A stretch of 27,484 bases of DNA from positions 1 to 27,484 of the forward strand of contig JAZORL010000040.1 of the NCBI GenBank assembly GCA_045656625.1. Reading direction: 5' to 3'. The notes beneath the pieces were generated by a model. That model was not told the DNA's origin. It did no database searches and worked only from the letters and a program-made list of their open reading frames with translations. Below are positions 6,504-15,406 of the stretch, piece after piece (position 1 is the stretch's first letter; every line of letters begins with the position of its first letter). The position numbers and the translations under genes were made by a program. The stretch comes from Scatosoma sp045656625 (GTDB lineage: Bacteria > Bacillota > Clostridia > Christensenellales > Borkfalkiaceae).

Positions 6504-7154
6504 ATGATTGTATTGAAAATTTTGGAGATTGTGGGTACGATTGCCTTTGCGGTGTCGGGGGCATTCGTCGCCATCAAAGCCAAGCTCGACCTTTTTGGTG
6601 TGCTCTTTATCGGCTGTATTACCGCCGTAGGGGGTGGGATTGTGCGCGATTTGCTCATCGGCGCGACGCCGCCTGCAATTTTTGGCCGTGCCTATATTTT
6701 ATTCGTTGCACTTGGCGCGTCGGCGTTGGTATTTTTGCTTGCGTACATTAAGAGAAAAAAATTTGACGAAATCCAAAAAAAGGTAGAATACGTAAACACC
6801 TTTTTTGATGCGGTCGGTTTGGCGGCGTTTACGGTGATGGGAACGGAAGTCGCATTCGTCCACGGGATTTATGAAAACGCCTTTTTGTCCATTGCGCTCG
6901 GTATGCTGACGGGGGTCGGCGGGGGGATTTTCCGTGACGTTTTGACGGATACAACGCCGTATATTTTCAAAAAACACGTCTATGCACTTGCCTCGATTGG
7001 CGGGGCTATCGTGTATTATCTTATCCGCTATAACGTAGAAAAGGCATGGATTCCCTCCCTTATAGCAGGCGGTTTAATCGTGATAATTCGTATGCTTGCG
7101 GCGCATTTTAGATGGAGTCTTCCCAAAGTGCATTTCGAGGAAAATGAGAAATAG
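6504..7154 (+). CDS. TRIC/UPF0126 (YadS/YvgT-type) membrane channel protein
   Basis: The product is 216 residues with about seven hydrophobic spans, arranged as two related halves of three spans plus a last one. Each half carries the family signature at the same place: 'GGGIVRDLL' in the first and 'GGGIFRDVL' in the second. This is the bacterial trimeric intracellular cation channel family (PF03458, UPF0126), small potassium or cation channels in the inner membrane; some members have been linked to glycine. Length is normal for the family. The start is supported by GAGGAAG about 9 nt upstream. It is a single-gene unit with its own promoter region and terminator. The transported ion or solute cannot be read from the sequence. 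Confidence 0.9.
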   Translation: MIVLKILEIVGTIAFAVSGAFVAIKAKLDLFGVLFIGCITAVGGGIVRDLLIGATPPAIFGRAYILFVALGASALVFLLAYIKRKKFDEIQKKVEYVNTFFDAVGLAAFTVMGTEVAFVHGIYENAFLSIALGMLTGVGGGIFRDVLTDTTPYIFKKHVYALASIGGAIVYYLIRYNVEKAWIPSLIAGGLIVIIRMLAAHFRWSLPKVHFEENEK

Positions 7155-7219
7155 TAAAAAATATCCATCAAAATTTTTTATTGAATGCCTTTTTGAACAG
7201 TTTATCATGATTTCCTATT

Positions 7220-7250
7220 CGTACATTCGCCAAGAATGTACGTTTTTTAT
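7220..7250 (+). terminator. Terminator after the TRIC-like gene
   Basis: A perfect 9-bp stem CGTACATTC/GAATGTACG (7220-7228 with 7234-7242) has a 5-nt loop and is followed by T6. It lies about 65 nt after the stop codon. Confidence 0.9.
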
Positions 7251-7284
7251 TGGTATTTTTACGTTCAACTCGTACATGGTATGC

Positions 7285-7302
7285 CCTTTTTTATAAAAAA
7301 GG
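7285..7302. repeat. 18-bp perfect palindrome
   Basis: CCTTTTTTATAAAAAAGG is a perfect inverted repeat with no spacer, lying between the TRIC-gene terminator and the promoter of the MoxR operon, about 100 bp upstream of the -35. With only two G/C pairs at its ends and no loop it is a poor terminator but a plausible dimeric-repressor site or bent A-tract. The rest of 7155-7482 holds the terminator and the promoter listed separately, and nothing else. Confidence 0.4.
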
Positions 7303-7399
7303 TGTTTTCGGGGGCGAAAATGGTGGTTTTTTTTGAAAATAAATTGTCAATAGGTTTACGAAAAACTTTCAAAAAAATTCATTTTTGGTGTGTTTTGTA

Positions 7400-7428
7400 T
7401 TGACTTTATCGATAGAAAGTGATAAAAT
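7400..7428 (+). promoter_or_regulatory. Promoter of the MoxR/vWA operon
   Basis: TTGACT (7400-7405) and TAAAAT (7423-7428) are spaced by exactly 17 bp, 54 nt before the ATG at 7483. The spacer contains TTATCGATA. No comparably good promoter is seen in the gaps of the next six genes. Confidence 0.8.
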
Positions 7429-7482
7429 AAGAAAAATATTTTATTATTATATAATAAGGTAGTAAAAAACGAGTGGAGTTTT

Positions 7483-8931
7483 ATGGAAAATTTTAGAAAG
7501 CTTCGAAGAAAATTTCATATTGAAGCGTTGCTGAAAAGTATCGCACTCGGTGCATCCGTTGGCTTGATAGCAACGGCGGTGACCTGGATTGTGCAAAAGC
7601 GCGCAGCGGCAGAGTGGAGCATTCTTTTGTATCTCTTGCTCTTTGTCGGCGTATCGGCGGTCGCAAGTGGATTGACGTACTTAATTTTGCGCCCGAGCGA
7701 CAAACGAATTGCTAAGCGCGCGGATAAGTGTGCAAACTTGCAGGAACGAACGCAAACCATGCGCGAGTTTGCAGCGGAGAACGACGAGATGGTCCTTTTG
7801 CAGCGGCAAGACACCGAAAGAAGACTCGCGGCGACGTCGTTGAAGGCGTTTCGGCCGAAACACTTATGGCTTTACGGCGCGGTGGGCGCGTTGGCGTGCG
7901 CTGCCATCGTAGCGGCGGCGATCATTCCCGCAAAAACGATAAAGCCTGCGGCGCAACCCCCAGAGCTGGAATATGAGGAAGAGGATCGTGAATTCGATTT
8001 GACGAGGCTTGAAGAATTGATTCAAGAGGTCAAGGATTCGGATATGCAGGAAGCGGCAAAGAAACCCGTGATAGCGGAGCTGGAAGCCTTGCTCGCCGAT
8101 TTGGCGATTACGGATAAAGATGCATTGATGCGTGAATTAGTCGTACAAACGATTAAAGATATCGACAATGCGGTAGAAGAAGTGAACACTTGCCGTGAGT
8201 TTGCGGAAAGTATCAATAAGAGCTTAATTCCTACGGCGCAAAGCTTTTCCATCGGGCTTGTCGCTTGCGATCCGATGGAGCTTTCCAAGTACATGACGAA
8301 AATCCGTACGACGCTTGAAAAATCGGAGTATTTGGCGACGGACGTGCGAAATTTGAGCCAAGGCATTCGTGATACGATGGTCAATAGCGGCGTGGCAGAC
8401 ACCGAGGAATTGTATCAAAGAATCTACGCCTTTACAACGGCGCTGGAAGATTATGCGGCGGCATGCGGAGAATGGAACGAAGAAAAGAAATTTGCGGAGC
8501 TGGAAACGTTGTTTACGGAAAGCAACCAAGTGATAGGGCTTTCCCTTGCGGCGCAAAAAACGAACTCGGAAATGCGTTATTACGTCATCGATTGTTTGAA
8601 GTCTATTTTCGGGATTACGGATGCGGAAATCGGTCCGTTGAACAGTTCTTCCCCCACGAAACTTGAAAACATTCCGCCCGACGAAGAGAACAAAGAGGAT
8701 AACGAAGGCGGCGACGGCGGTATGGGTACAGGCGATACCATGTACGGGAGCAACGAACAAATTTACGATCCGACCTATGAAAAGGACGGTGTACTCGGCA
8801 ACCACGTAGTATACGGCGACGTACTGGATAAGTACAGCGCAATTATCGCGGCAAACAAAGGGGAACTTCCCCAAGAGCTTATCGATTTGATCGATGCATA
8901 TCTCAACGAGTTGAACAAGGTAAACAGTTGA
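7483..8931 (+). CDS. Membrane protein with large acidic domain, first gene of the MoxR operon
   Basis: The product is 482 residues. Hydrophobic spans lie at about residues 16-37, 46-69 and 127-149, then an acidic, mostly helical domain of over 300 residues ends in a Gly/Asp-rich linker near residue 405 and a short helical tail. Between the second and third spans is 'ADKCANLQERTQTMREF', which recalls the DUF4175/TIGR02302 pattern of membrane proteins found beside MoxR-type ATPases; this is a weak resemblance only. Start is supported by GTGGAG about 5 nt upstream. It lies 46 nt before the MoxR gene with no terminator between. It is probably the membrane platform or a client of the MoxR complex, judged by position. 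Confidence 0.8.
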   Translation: MENFRKLRRKFHIEALLKSIALGASVGLIATAVTWIVQKRAAAEWSILLYLLLFVGVSAVASGLTYLILRPSDKRIAKRADKCANLQERTQTMREFAAENDEMVLLQRQDTERRLAATSLKAFRPKHLWLYGAVGALACAAIVAAAIIPAKTIKPAAQPPELEYEEEDREFDLTRLEELIQEVKDSDMQEAAKKPVIAELEALLADLAITDKDALMRELVVQTIKDIDNAVEEVNTCREFAESINKSLIPTAQSFSIGLVACDPMELSKYMTKIRTTLEKSEYLATDVRNLSQGIRDTMVNSGVADTEELYQRIYAFTTALEDYAAACGEWNEEKKFAELETLFTESNQVIGLSLAAQKTNSEMRYYVIDCLKSIFGITDAEIGPLNSSSPTKLENIPPDEENKEDNEGGDGGMGTGDTMYGSNEQIYDPTYEKDGVLGNHVVYGDVLDKYSAIIAANKGELPQELIDLIDAYLNELNKVNS

Positions 8932-8977
8932 GCGGCAAACCAAAAAGAAAAATAATTTAAGAAGGAATCTTTATCAT

Positions 8978-9955
8978 ATGGAAAACGTAGAAAAAGTACA
9001 AAAGTTCAGTGAAGCGATTGCGAGAATCAAGCAAGAAATCCGTAAGGACGTTGTTGGTCAGCAAGAAGTTATCGACAACGTAATCATTGCAATCGTTGCA
9101 GGTGGGAACGTATTGCTCGAAGGTGTACCTGGGGTTGGTAAGACCCGTTTGGTACGTACGCTTGGGCAAACCCTTTCCTTGCCCTTCTCTCGTATTCAGT
9201 TCACGCCCGACTTGATGCCCTCGGACGTTACGGGTACGAACATCGTTGAAAAGGACGATAACGGCAAGCTCAACACCGTGTTCCGCAAGGGCCCCATCTT
9301 CGCAAACCTCGTACTTGCGGACGAAATCAACCGTGCGACGCCGAAAACGCAGTCTGCAATGCTCGAAGTAATGCAGGAACATAAGGTGACGGTCGCAAAC
9401 AGCACGTACAAGCTTGAAGAACCCTTCTTCGTGCTTGCAACGGAAAACCCTATTGAACAAGACGGTACTTATCCTTTGCCCGAAGCGCAAATGGACCGTT
9501 TCATGTTTAAGCTTATCATGGAATTCCCCAAGCTCGACGAGCTTGCAGACATCGTCACGATGACGCAAAAGACGATGGCGGAAACGGCGGAAGCGGTAGT
9601 AGACGGCGAAACCATTCTCGAAATGCGTGCGCTCGCATCCACCGTACCTGTTATGGACGAAATTTTGCAATATGCCATGAAGCTTGTCACGAACACGCAT
9701 CCCGAGCTTGACGGTGCTTGCTCTACGGCGAAAAAATACGTAAAATACGGCGCATCCCCCCGTGCGGCGCAGGCGCTTATCACTTGCGCGAAGGTTCGCG
9801 CGCTCATCAACGGGAACTACAACGTTTCGTATGAAGATATCGACGCGCTTGCAAAACCCGTTTTAAGACACAGAATCAAAATCAACTATAACGCAGTGAA
9901 CGACCGTTTGACTGTAGACGACGTAATTGCGTTGCTTATAAAGGAAACGAAGTAA
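8978..9955 (+). CDS. MoxR family AAA+ ATPase
   Basis: The 325-residue product has all motifs of the MoxR (AAA_3, PF07726) family. Walker A is 'GVPGVGKT' (residues 49-56), Walker B 'LVLADE' (111-116), the sensor-1 stretch 'ATENP' (154-158), and 'EAQMDRF' near 169-175 carries the conserved arginine. A C-terminal lid domain follows (about 220-320). MoxR ATPases form hexamers that act as chaperones to assemble or activate protein complexes and work with vWA-domain partners encoded beside them. Here four vWA-type modules follow directly. Start is supported by AGAAGGAA upstream. The gene ends 9 nt before the DUF58 gene. Length is normal. Confidence 0.96.
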   Translation: MENVEKVQKFSEAIARIKQEIRKDVVGQQEVIDNVIIAIVAGGNVLLEGVPGVGKTRLVRTLGQTLSLPFSRIQFTPDLMPSDVTGTNIVEKDDNGKLNTVFRKGPIFANLVLADEINRATPKTQSAMLEVMQEHKVTVANSTYKLEEPFFVLATENPIEQDGTYPLPEAQMDRFMFKLIMEFPKLDELADIVTMTQKTMAETAEAVVDGETILEMRALASTVPVMDEILQYAMKLVTNTHPELDGACSTAKKYVKYGASPRAAQALITCAKVRALINGNYNVSYEDIDALAKPVLRHRIKINYNAVNDRLTVDDVIALLIKETK

Positions 9956-9964
9956 GGCGCAATT

Positions 9965-10849
9965 ATGGCGAAATGGGCAATTAACGAAGAGTTTTTGCAG
10001 CAGATTGAAGCGTTGCAGATGCTGATAAAAAATAACGTAGCCGGTCTTTTCGGCGGGAACCACCAAAGCAAGACTTTTGGTTCGTCCTGCGAATTTGCCG
10101 ACTATCGTGATTATATTCCAGGCGACGATATTACCAAGCTCGACTGGAACGCATACGCACGCTTTGATAAACTGTACTTAAAGCTCTATTTAGACGAACG
10201 ACAAATGCATACTCGAATCTACATAGACGCAAGTCGTTCGATGGATTACGGGAAAGGAAAAAAGGCGGATCAAGCGCTCAAGCTTGCCGCTGCTTTGGCG
10301 TACCTTTCCGTGCACGAAATGGACAAGGTGTCTATTTACGCAATCCGCGATAAGAAAGTCCACGAAGTCATTACGGGAATGGTTGGCAAGGAAGCTTTTA
10401 TCAATTCCATCGGCAAGCTCAATGACATTGAGTTCTCGGGCGATAGCTATATCAGCGACGCGATTTTGCCCACGAACGTGGGACACGGCGACGGTATGTC
10501 CGTGATTATTTCCGATTTCTTGACGGAAAACAATTTCGAGGACGCAATCGACCATTTGGCGAGCAAAAAACGTCACTTGTTCTGCTTGCAGGTGTTGGAT
10601 AGGGAAGAGCTGAATCCGCAGTTCCGCGGAAAAATGCACTTGTTTGATTCGGAAGACTTGGGCAAGGACTATCGTAAGAACATCGATAAGGAAATCGTGA
10701 AGGCGTACAGGGCGGCGCTCGATTATGCGACAAGCCGCATCCGCAACTACTGCAATTCGCGCGGCGGGGATTATTTGCTTGCCTCGTCCGATGAACCGGT
10801 AGGGGACATCCTGTTTGGTAAATTGGTAGAAATGGGGGTATTGAAATGA
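9965..10849 (+). CDS. DUF58 domain protein with vWA-like fold
   Basis: The 294-residue product matches the DUF58 family (PF01882). The family signature 'RDYIPGDDITKLDWNAYAR' is at about residues 48-66 and is followed by the metal-site motif 'DASRS' (88-92) of a vWA fold. A later 'ISDFL' supplies the second acidic position. DUF58 proteins are the regular partner of MoxR. Unlike many DUF58 proteins it has no N-terminal membrane spans, so it should be cytosolic and could bridge MoxR to the membrane vWA proteins. The gene overlaps the next one as ATGA, showing translational coupling. Confidence 0.93.
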   Translation: MAKWAINEEFLQQIEALQMLIKNNVAGLFGGNHQSKTFGSSCEFADYRDYIPGDDITKLDWNAYARFDKLYLKLYLDERQMHTRIYIDASRSMDYGKGKKADQALKLAAALAYLSVHEMDKVSIYAIRDKKVHEVITGMVGKEAFINSIGKLNDIEFSGDSYISDAILPTNVGHGDGMSVIISDFLTENNFEDAIDHLASKKRHLFCLQVLDREELNPQFRGKMHLFDSEDLGKDYRKNIDKEIVKAYRAALDYATSRIRNYCNSRGGDYLLASSDEPVGDILFGKLVEMGVLK

Positions 10850-12687
10850 GATTTTTATATCCCTTAGGGTTGCTTGGTTTGATTGGGATTCCCATTCTTA
10901 TCATCATTTACATCATCAAAAATAAACACACCGAGCAAACGATTTCGTCCACCTATTTGTGGCGGCTTTCTGAAAAGTTCTTAAAACGCAAGAATCCGAT
11001 CAGCAAAATCAAGGGCTTGATTTCGTTGATTTTACAATGCTTGACAGTCCTTTTAATTTCCTTTGCGATTGCGCATCCCGTGCTTGTTTTGAAGGGGCAG
11101 GCGCATGAATATTGCTTTATCTTAGACGGATCGGGCAGTATGCAAATGACCACCGAGGACGGCACGACTCGTTTCGACGTGGCGAAAGAGAAAATTAAGG
11201 ATATCATTTCCGATGCGAAAGACGGGAGTATGTATTCCATCTATTACGCAGGTGATACGACGATGGCGGTCGTTGTACAAACGGAAGATAAATCGGACGC
11301 GTATGCGGAATTGAAAAAATTGACCTGCGCATACACGCCTGATAGCGTTGTGGACGTGATGGATAAGGCGCAAGAGCTTTTCAATGAAAACGCAGGCTTG
11401 AAAACCTATCTTTTCACCGACAAGGCGTACGAAAAGCACGACAACGTGGAAATTGTCAACGTGGCGGCGAACGAGGAAAACTACGCCGTGACGGATCTTT
11501 CCTTCTTCTATTTGGAAGGGAAGGTATCGGTCAACGGGAAGGTGCTTTCGTATGCAACGGACGCGAACTTGACCGTGAATATATACGCAGGTGAAACGTT
11601 AATTTCGGAAATGGAAGTGCAAGCGAAAGCGGGCGAGGAAGCGGAGTTTACCGTGCAGGAAACGACGGAAAGTATCGCTTACGTGCGCGCAAAAATTTGC
11701 AACGAGGACGCAAACGCGATCGATAACGAGCGCGTAGAATATAATATGTCGAGTGAAGAAGCGTACAAGGTGCTTTTGGTTAGTGACGAACCCTTCTTCT
11801 TAATGAAAGCAATTTCAACGCTTGGCTACACCGATATTAAGGTGGTAAGCCCTTCGAAATACGACGATCCAAATGGGTATGGGCTGTATATTTTCGATGG
11901 CTTTAACCCTGGCCGAGTGCCGACCGACGGCGCAGTATGGTTTTTGAACCTGCCTTCGAATTTAGAGGGCGCAGGCTTTACCGTACAGGGGGCTGTGGAG
12001 TTGAAGGAAGACGGCGTACTCGAATATACCGATTCGACGGCGTCGACGGTAGAGAAGCTCTTGGCGGACGTCACAAGACAGGATATTACGATTAAAAGTT
12101 TCCAAAAGTACGGCGTTAGAAACGTGACGACGTTGCTCTCGTATAAGGGGAATCCTTTGCTCTTTGCAACGACGACGGAAAAGGGAGCAAGACAGGTTGT
12201 TTTCGCTTTCGATCTTCACGATTCAAACTTGCCTTTGCAGCTGGATTTCATTCCGCTTATGAGAAACTTATTGGAATACTCTTTCCCTCCGATGACGGAC
12301 AAGGTTTCCTACGTTTGCGGTGATAATTTATCGGTCAACGTTTTGCCGGGTTGCACGAGTATTAAAGTGGAAAGCCCGTCGCAAAACGTGGTGTATCTCA
12401 ATACGAATACGATTGCGGCGGAAATGCGCCTTGATGAAGTAGGCGTATACAAGGTGACGATGACGGTTGCCGGCAGTGAAAAGGTGTTCCATGCGTATGC
12501 GGCGCTTGCAAAAGAAGAAAGTGCGCCGACGGCGACGGCAAAAATCGAGTATAGCTTAGACGGGGAAGCGAGCTCGAAGGGAATGGACGGTAAATACGAC
12601 AACTTATTCTTAGTGTTTATCGGTCTTGGAATTATATTCTTGGCAGATTGGGCGGTATATTGCTATGATAAATATCAGCTTCGTTAA
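10846..12687 (+). CDS. BatA-like membrane vWA protein
   Basis: The 613-residue product begins with the BatA-type N-terminus ('FLYPLGLLGLIGIPILI'), with spans at about residues 5-25 and 58-80. A vWA domain follows with the intact metal-site motif 'DGSGS' (94-98) and 'FTDKAY' later. A beta-rich middle region (about 210-560) and a final span near residue 590-608 complete it. The vWA domain should lie outside the membrane if the first two spans form a hairpin with a short cytosolic loop. Proteins of this type are partners of MoxR/DUF58 in Bat-like operons. It overlaps the following gene by 23 nt. Function is known only at the family level. Confidence 0.9.
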   Translation: MRFLYPLGLLGLIGIPILIIIYIIKNKHTEQTISSTYLWRLSEKFLKRKNPISKIKGLISLILQCLTVLLISFAIAHPVLVLKGQAHEYCFILDGSGSMQMTTEDGTTRFDVAKEKIKDIISDAKDGSMYSIYYAGDTTMAVVVQTEDKSDAYAELKKLTCAYTPDSVVDVMDKAQELFNENAGLKTYLFTDKAYEKHDNVEIVNVAANEENYAVTDLSFFYLEGKVSVNGKVLSYATDANLTVNIYAGETLISEMEVQAKAGEEAEFTVQETTESIAYVRAKICNEDANAIDNERVEYNMSSEEAYKVLLVSDEPFFLMKAISTLGYTDIKVVSPSKYDDPNGYGLYIFDGFNPGRVPTDGAVWFLNLPSNLEGAGFTVQGAVELKEDGVLEYTDSTASTVEKLLADVTRQDITIKSFQKYGVRNVTTLLSYKGNPLLFATTTEKGARQVVFAFDLHDSNLPLQLDFIPLMRNLLEYSFPPMTDKVSYVCGDNLSVNVLPGCTSIKVESPSQNVVYLNTNTIAAEMRLDEVGVYKVTMTVAGSEKVFHAYAALAKEESAPTATAKIEYSLDGEASSKGMDGKYDNLFLVFIGLGIIFLADWAVYCYDKYQLR

Positions 12688-15403
12688 TTCGTTTTATTTA
12701 CTCATTGCAATCCCGTTGCTTGCGCTCGTAATTATCCCGTTTTGTATTGCGATTCGCAAGGACAACCGCAGTGTGTCCGTTATTACGTCGTTGATTTTGC
12801 ACCTCGTAATGGTCGGGCTTATCGCGCTTTCGGCAGCAGGGACAACGTTGACTGCCGTTATCACAAAAACACAAGTATACGTCGTAGCCGACGTTTCCTA
12901 TTCGACGGACAGAGAGCTTGATACCGTGGACGATTATATCCGCGAAGTAAAGGACTCCATGCCGAGAAACTCCAAAATGGGCGTTGTTTGTTTTGGTGCT
13001 GACTACGAACTGCACACCAAGCTTGGCGGTAAGTTTAAGACCGTTTCCAGCTCGGACGTGGACCGCAGCGCAACGAATATCAAGGGCGCGTTAGATTATA
13101 CCGCTACCTTGTTCTCAGACGACGTAATTAAGAAAATCGTACTCATTACCGACGGTAAGCAAACGGAAGAAAAAGGGATGAGCGATTTGATTGCTTCGGT
13201 GGAAAGTTTGCATGCGCAAAACATTGAAATCGATGCGATGTATATCGACAGCAATATTGACGAGGACGCAAAAGAAGTCCAAATCACGAGCGTGGATTAT
13301 ACGAAGTCGACCTACTTGGCAAAACAAACGACGGCGGACGTTTTGATTGAATCGAATCAAGAATCGGAAACGTACGTTTTATTGAAGCAGGGCGACGTGG
13401 AATTGGAAAGAAAGGCCACGGTATTATCGAAGGGCTTGAACGTAGTCAATTTTAACTTGCCTACGACAGAGGAAGGCGAGTTTGCCTATAAGGTGTCTAT
13501 CCTCACTCGTGATGGACAAGACGAAAATTCGTACAACAACGAGTATACGTTTACGCAAAAGGTTTTGAGTAAGGCGGATATCTTGCTCATTTCCAACAAA
13601 AATAGCGATAAAACGGCGCTGGAAATGATTTACGGCGCAAACTCGAAGATTGAATGGGTGAAGCCGCCCATGGTACCGTATACGGTAGAAAGCCTTTGCA
13701 AGTACGACGAAATCGTGCTTTCGGACGTGGATTTATCGACGTTTGAAAACAGTTTTGCGTTTATCAGCTCGGTAAACACGGTTGTATCGAATCTCGGCAA
13801 GAGCTTGGTCGTTATTGGTGATACGCAACTGCAAAATAAGGTTGGGACGGAAGATGCGGAAGAAGGGGAAACGCCTGATCCCGCACTCGAATTGATGCGT
13901 GGCTTATTGCCTACGCATATCGGCAACGTCAACCAAAACAAAAAACTCGTGACGATTGTTTTGGATACGTCGCGCAGTATGGAAAACGCAAGCTTCTTCC
14001 TTATCGCGCAACAAATCGCGATTGGGATTTTGGAATCGCTTGACGAAAAAGACAGCTTTGCCATCATCACCTTCTGGGGCGAAAACAACGTTTTGCAACA
14101 ACCCGTGCAAGCGACGAAGGAAAACGTAGAAAAGGCCGTTGAAGCGGTGAAAAAAGCGCAATGCAGACAAGGTACTCTTATCGGCGAAGCGATGGAAAAG
14201 GCGTTTAGCGTGATTAGAAATATGACCTCGTTCGGGGATAAACAAGTAATGCTTATCACCGACGGTTCGGGTTGGGGACAAGCGGAAAAGAACCCCCCGA
14301 AGGTAATTGCGGATATGCATGCGCAACGCATTGTCACGTCTGTTGTCAACGTTTGCGGAAACGTTGCAGCTCCTCCGAACTTTGCCAAAATTGAAGAAAT
14401 GGGTAAGGCAGGCGGCGGTAAGACGCACTATATCGACCCGAACTCGTCTACGGAAGTCACGCTTGGGGATATTCTCGACGATATCGCGGAAAAGATTATC
14501 GAAACGCCGACGAAATTGAACGTAGAATTCTACAACGACGACGTATTGAAGGACGTACCGATGGACGTGCTGGAAAACGATGATTCGATTGTTGGTTTGA
14601 ACGAAACGACGGTCAACGCATTCGTAAACAACGTGCAAAAGGAAGACGCTGTGACGGTGCTCACCGCAGACTATTTGCCGCAAGGCGCAGAAAAGGCGAT
14701 TAAAGTGCCGATTTATTCCTACATTAAAGTGAATAAGGGTAAGGTTGCCTACTTTGCAAGTAGTTTTGATTGGACAAAGCATTGGACGGACGGAACGGCA
14801 GGTATGGAATTCTATCGCAACCTGTTCAACACGAATACGCCCGAGGAAAAGATCGATTATCCTTTTGAAATTCACGTTTCCTACGACGGATTAAAGGGAT
14901 ACGTAGAAGTGTTGCCGTTGCGTTTGAACGCGGACATGGATATGGAAATTGAAGTGGTCGCACCGGATGGCACGAAGCAAACGGATACCCTTCGCTTTAA
15001 GACGAACGGATATACCTATACGTTTGATACGACGCAAACGGGTAAATATACTATCAATATGAAATACGTGCATGCGAATACGCGCGCAGGCGAAGAAAGT
15101 GCACCGGATGCAAGCGTATTCTTCGATTTGGCGTACTCGCCCGAATACAATTCCTTCCTCGCTTACGATCCTGCGGATATTCATCAATTTATCCGCCATA
15201 GAGGTCAAGTGACGACGGATGGCAGCGTCGATCTTTCGAATGCCGACGATCAAGTGGCAACGTATACAATCGATTTCACGATCCCGTTTGCTGTGACGGT
15301 GGTAATTCTCTTTGTTGTGGATATTATCATTCGTAAGCTTAAATGGAGTGACATTAAGGGTCTGTTCAAAAAGACGAACCCGAACGTCAAGAAAGGAGGT
15401 TAA
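12665..15403 (+). CDS. Membrane protein with two vWA domains
   Basis: The product is 912 residues from the ATG at 12665. I chose this start over 12626 because residues from here begin the hydrophobic span typical of the family; it overlaps the preceding gene by 23 nt. Spans lie at about residues 8-30 and 40-60. The first vWA domain has 'DVSYS' (76-80), 'SATNIKGAL' and 'ITDGKQ'. A region near 300-410 ('ILLISNK...DEIVLSDVD...LVVIGDT') looks like the class I glutamine-amidotransferase-like fold seen in similar proteins. The second vWA has a full metal site: 'DTSRS' (434-438), 'QGTLIGEAM' and 'ITDGSGWG'. A last span lies near residue 885 with a basic tail. It is fourth among the MoxR partners. 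Confidence 0.88.
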   Translation: MINISFVNSFYLLIAIPLLALVIIPFCIAIRKDNRSVSVITSLILHLVMVGLIALSAAGTTLTAVITKTQVYVVADVSYSTDRELDTVDDYIREVKDSMPRNSKMGVVCFGADYELHTKLGGKFKTVSSSDVDRSATNIKGALDYTATLFSDDVIKKIVLITDGKQTEEKGMSDLIASVESLHAQNIEIDAMYIDSNIDEDAKEVQITSVDYTKSTYLAKQTTADVLIESNQESETYVLLKQGDVELERKATVLSKGLNVVNFNLPTTEEGEFAYKVSILTRDGQDENSYNNEYTFTQKVLSKADILLISNKNSDKTALEMIYGANSKIEWVKPPMVPYTVESLCKYDEIVLSDVDLSTFENSFAFISSVNTVVSNLGKSLVVIGDTQLQNKVGTEDAEEGETPDPALELMRGLLPTHIGNVNQNKKLVTIVLDTSRSMENASFFLIAQQIAIGILESLDEKDSFAIITFWGENNVLQQPVQATKENVEKAVEAVKKAQCRQGTLIGEAMEKAFSVIRNMTSFGDKQVMLITDGSGWGQAEKNPPKVIADMHAQRIVTSVVNVCGNVAAPPNFAKIEEMGKAGGGKTHYIDPNSSTEVTLGDILDDIAEKIIETPTKLNVEFYNDDVLKDVPMDVLENDDSIVGLNETTVNAFVNNVQKEDAVTVLTADYLPQGAEKAIKVPIYSYIKVNKGKVAYFASSFDWTKHWTDGTAGMEFYRNLFNTNTPEEKIDYPFEIHVSYDGLKGYVEVLPLRLNADMDMEIEVVAPDGTKQTDTLRFKTNGYTYTFDTTQTGKYTINMKYVHANTRAGEESAPDASVFFDLAYSPEYNSFLAYDPADIHQFIRHRGQVTTDGSVDLSNADDQVATYTIDFTIPFAVTVVILFVVDIIIRKLKWSDIKGLFKKTNPNVKKGG

Positions 15404-15406
15404 ACA

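Noticed and set aside
13904..14875. A 323-residue open frame antisense to the double-vWA gene
   Set aside because: Same reason: opposite clear vWA coding sequence, with no RBS and a composition typical of a shadow frame.
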